Source of the DNA: an uncultured Pseudomonadota bacterium
Lineage (GTDB): Bacteria > Myxococcota_A > UBA9042 > CAIXZC01
NCBI GenBank assembly: GCA_937876385.1
Contig: CALFHQ010000045.1
Span: 1-6,979 of the forward strand
DNA length: 6,979 bases
Reading direction: 5' to 3'
How positions within the stretch are numbered: position 1 is the stretch's first letter; each line of letters starts with the position of its first letter. The translations under genes were made by a program, and so were the position numbers. Below are positions 4,563 to 6,979 of the stretch, one piece after another. The notes under the pieces were generated by a model. It searched no databases. It saw nothing but the letters and a program-made list of their open reading frames with translations, and was not told the DNA's origin.

Positions 4563-6979
4563 ATGGGTTTGGGAACGTCGTGGCGCAAGAGGGCTCGGGG
4601 ACTTCGTAATGGTCTCAGTTTCTCCGACGAGGTTCGTCGTCTGGTGGAACTGTTGAACCAGGACATCGTGCACACCGACCGGTTGCGGTTGCGGGTGGCG
4701 ACGCATCCGGGTGGGTTCATCCGTTCGTTGTCTGCTCGCCGACTTTCCATGGGGGAAGCGTATCTGAAGCTTGCCCACAGTCAGACCCCGGCGGACTACC
4801 CGGTGCGCTTGTCGGCCTTGCGCCTGCTGGTTCACCACGCCCACCACGCCAAAACCCTCTCGTTGCCCCTCAATACCGCCCGAGTTCAGATTGCCTTGAT
4901 GAAGGAATGTGTTCGGGCACGAGCGTCTCGAACTCGCCAGTTGGAGTTGATGCAGGACTTCGCCGTGGCCTCTTACGGCCGGGAAGTGGTCATCCGTCGA
5001 CTTCTTCGGGAGTTGGGGCTCATTGAAGTGCCTGACGATGGGCGTACGTTGAAGGAGTTGAATCTGGCCTGGGACGGTCACGTGCACGACTCCTCCTCGC
5101 TGGGCCGAAAGACCCCGTCTCACCTTCTCCTGGATGCGTTCATCAAGGGAGTTTCGAGGCTCACGGTTGCCTATTACGATCTCGAGGATCCCGGTGTGCG
5201 GCGAGAACTGTTTGAGGCCGCCGAGATTCTGGGGATTCAGGTTGAAGTAGGGGTCGAGTTCAGTGTGGGAGAAGCCTTCAAGCGGCGACACTTCATGTTT
5301 GTCCCTCCCCAGGACGGTACTGCGGAAGGGTTGGACGCCTTCTTGGAAGCTCACTTTGAGGAGCTGGGACCCTTCCGAGAGGGGCTCATCAAGAACGCAG
5401 AGGCCCGCTACGCCGGAATGAAGGAGTTGTTGGCCCACTTCAACGAGGTGGTGTTGCCCCTCCTCAACGCCCGGTACAAAGGCAACTCCTTGTTGCTCGT
5501 GCGTCCTGTGTCCTGGCTGGACGTTGCTGAGATGGTGCCGGAAGGGCGCATTTCCAAGGCCCAGATTGGGTACGTTCTTGCGTCCAAGCTTCGACCCGTA
5601 TTTCATCGTCGAGTCCTCTACCTTCGAAACCAACGGGTGCATGTGCTGCGAAGGCAGCGGGAGAAATCGGTTTCTCAGTGGGAGTTGGACAACATCGAGG
5701 CGCAGTATCGCCAGGCCCTCCAAGACTATCGTGAGTGCACCCCCTTCCTTCTCCAGGAACGGTATGTTGGAAAAGGGGCTGCGGTGGATCGGGCTTCGGC
5801 CTTCACCTCCCTGGAGCAGCTTTCGGGATTGTTCAGGAAGTGGGGGGGGCGTCTGGTCTTCATCCATCCTTTGAGCGTGGGTCTAAACGCCGCGGTAGAG
5901 GAGATCCTCGCTGGATGCGGGGTCATCACGGATGTGGAGACCTTCAACATGTCCGATGCGCTTTTGCGGGATCCGGCAGAGTTGCGTCGCCTGAACAGCG
6001 TCGTTGAATGGCTGAACTTTGGGGATGAAGAGCGCCTCAAGGCCTCTCTCTTGGAGTGGGGATTTGGAACTGTTGACGGTGCCAGGCTGCACTCGGTTTG
6101 CAAGGAGCTCAAACATCGCTTACTGCGACCGTCCTTTGGAAGCGACTATATCGGGGGTCATCCTCGAAATCCGGGGATGGGGTTCACCAGCACCGTCGCT
6201 CTTACTCACAGAGCGGTCAAGGATCTGAGGCGCCACGGACATTCCACCGTTCCACAGGCCCTCGCTGAGGTGAAAATTTCGTATCAGAACCGGGACAATT
6301 CGGAGGTGCCGGGGGATGCTCGGGTCTTCTTTGTGTCCAGAATTCAGGCCAAAGAGTACAACGTTCTGGGCGATGAACGGGAAGAGAATGAGAAGCTCTC
6401 CGCTGCCAGACTGTGGCGATACCTGAACCCGGGAATCCGTCTCACCTTGAAGATTCTGGTGGCCATCGTTCCTGCCACGTTGATGGTGGGCCCCTGGTAT
6501 GCTGCCCTCTGGCTGGGAATCACGGCTTTTCGAAATATCACTGCCGATGTCGTATCTTCGTCAGGGATGATGATGCGAACATGGTCTCTCTCCAACATTG
6601 ACCGGGACAACCTCGGCAATTCGGTGTTTTGGACGGGTTTCTCGGTTCCAATCCTTGGCCTGGCGAAGCACGGCTTTGATCTGGGGTGGCCCCTCCTTGG
6701 GGTTTCCAGTGAAGTATGGGCGACCATTGTGAAGTTCTGGATCATTGCGTCGGCCAACGGCCTCTACATTTCCACCCACAACCGCATTCGGGGCTTCCCC
6801 GCTTCCGTGATTCGGGCCAACTTCTTTCGAACGGTGCTTTCCTGGCCGTTGGCGACGGTGGGTTCCTACGCTTTGTCGCCACTGGGGGTTCCGGCCATTG
6901 TGCAATCGAAGGTTTGGTCTGATGTGGTGGCAGGAGTCATTGAAGGAACTGGAAAGTTCGTCCATCGCTTGAAGTTGCG
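4563..6979 (+). CDS. Unrecognised large protein: divergent PHP-like region plus C-terminal membrane segments (3'-truncated by window edge)
   Basis: The frame stays open for 805 codons without a stop and runs off the right edge, so the C-terminus is missing. I do not recognise the family. Residues 1-165 are basic and mostly helical in character. Residues about 170-545 carry motifs in the order and rough form seen in PHP-superfamily phosphoesterases: HVH (173-175), then GRKTPSHLL; AAEILGI followed by GVEFS (Glu232); the hydrophobic LVFIHP (His435); DVETFN (Glu459, Asn462); and FGSD (526-528). A long helical insert (about 250-415) containing GRISKAQIGYVL separates the halves. The usual TDH-type histidine is replaced by YYD (204-206), and Tyr529 stands where GSD is normally followed by x-His, so the metal site would be altered. 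From about 625 hydrophobic stretches appear: about 627-656, 687-701, 710-736 and 755-780, with several Pro and Trp residues. This suggests a membrane-anchored soluble domain. No signal peptide is visible. The gene probably forms its own transcription unit, 200 bp after the E3 gene. That the gene is real is near certain; the PHP reading is an inference from motifs. Confidence 0.85.
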   Translation, partial: MGLGTSWRKRARGLRNGLSFSDEVRRLVELLNQDIVHTDRLRLRVATHPGGFIRSLSARRLSMGEAYLKLAHSQTPADYPVRLSALRLLVHHAHHAKTLSLPLNTARVQIALMKECVRARASRTRQLELMQDFAVASYGREVVIRRLLRELGLIEVPDDGRTLKELNLAWDGHVHDSSSLGRKTPSHLLLDAFIKGVSRLTVAYYDLEDPGVRRELFEAAEILGIQVEVGVEFSVGEAFKRRHFMFVPPQDGTAEGLDAFLEAHFEELGPFREGLIKNAEARYAGMKELLAHFNEVVLPLLNARYKGNSLLLVRPVSWLDVAEMVPEGRISKAQIGYVLASKLRPVFHRRVLYLRNQRVHVLRRQREKSVSQWELDNIEAQYRQALQDYRECTPFLLQERYVGKGAAVDRASAFTSLEQLSGLFRKWGGRLVFIHPLSVGLNAAVEEILAGCGVITDVETFNMSDALLRDPAELRRLNSVVEWLNFGDEERLKASLLEWGFGTVDGARLHSVCKELKHRLLRPSFGSDYIGGHPRNPGMGFTSTVALTHRAVKDLRRHGHSTVPQALAEVKISYQNRDNSEVPGDARVFFVSRIQAKEYNVLGDEREENEKLSAARLWRYLNPGIRLTLKILVAIVPATLMVGPWYAALWLGITAFRNITADVVSSSGMMMRTWSLSNIDRDNLGNSVFWTGFSVPILGLAKHGFDLGWPLLGVSSEVWATIVKFWIIASANGLYISTHNRIRGFPASVIRANFFRTVLSWPLATVGSYALSPLGVPAIVQSKVWSDVVAGVIEGTGKFVHRLKL
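4833..4850 (+). repeat. Two tandem copies of CACCACGCC inside the unrecognised gene
   Basis: Two perfect, in-frame 9-bp copies encode His-His-Ala twice (residues 91-96). It is a tiny tandem duplication that keeps the frame, probably of no more than local interest. Confidence 0.7.

Noticed and set aside
4410..5867. A 485-codon open frame on the - strand opposite the unrecognised + strand gene
   Set aside because: The + strand frame beneath it is longer, has a good ribosome binding site, carries protein-like motifs and continues well past both possible ends. The - strand product is rich in His, Arg, Gln and Pro without recognisable motifs, as expected of an antisense shadow in GC-rich DNA.

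Overview
The window is GC-rich bacterial DNA with every supported gene on the + strand. It holds the distal part of a pyruvate dehydrogenase (PDH) complex operon, followed by one long gene that I do not recognise.

The first 4.36 kb encode the three PDH enzymes in catalytic order. The C-terminal ~527 codons of a homodimeric-type E1 (AceE) enter from the left edge. A complete E2 (dihydrolipoamide acetyltransferase) with one lipoyl domain starts 10 nt after the E1 stop. A complete E3 (dihydrolipoamide dehydrogenase) starts inside the E2 stop codon (ATGA overlap). The spacing points to one polycistronic mRNA with translational coupling. The products convert pyruvate, CoA and NAD+ to acetyl-CoA, CO2 and NADH: E1 decarboxylates pyruvate and acetylates the lipoyl group on E2, E2 passes the acetyl group to CoA, and E3 reoxidises the dihydrolipoyl group.

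A 200-bp gap (4363-4562) follows. It holds a small hairpin directly after the E3 stop, a perfect TTGACA box with no convincing -10, and a 7-bp inverted repeat. It probably separates two transcription units.

From 4563 to the right edge there is one uninterrupted reading frame of 805 codons with a good ribosome binding site and no stop in the window. Its middle shows a spaced series of motifs resembling a divergent PHP-type metal-dependent hydrolase: HVH, GVEFS, a hydrophobic strand ending in HP, ETFN and GSD. Several canonical metal-ligand histidines are missing. Its C-terminal part is hydrophobic and looks membrane-embedded. This is the most interesting object here.

The AceE-type E1 with a one-lipoyl E2 and a dedicated E3 suggests a Gram-negative bacterium, perhaps of a deltaproteobacterial or related lineage. 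That placement is a weak inference. I saw no tRNA, rRNA, CRISPR array, insertion sequence or phage gene.
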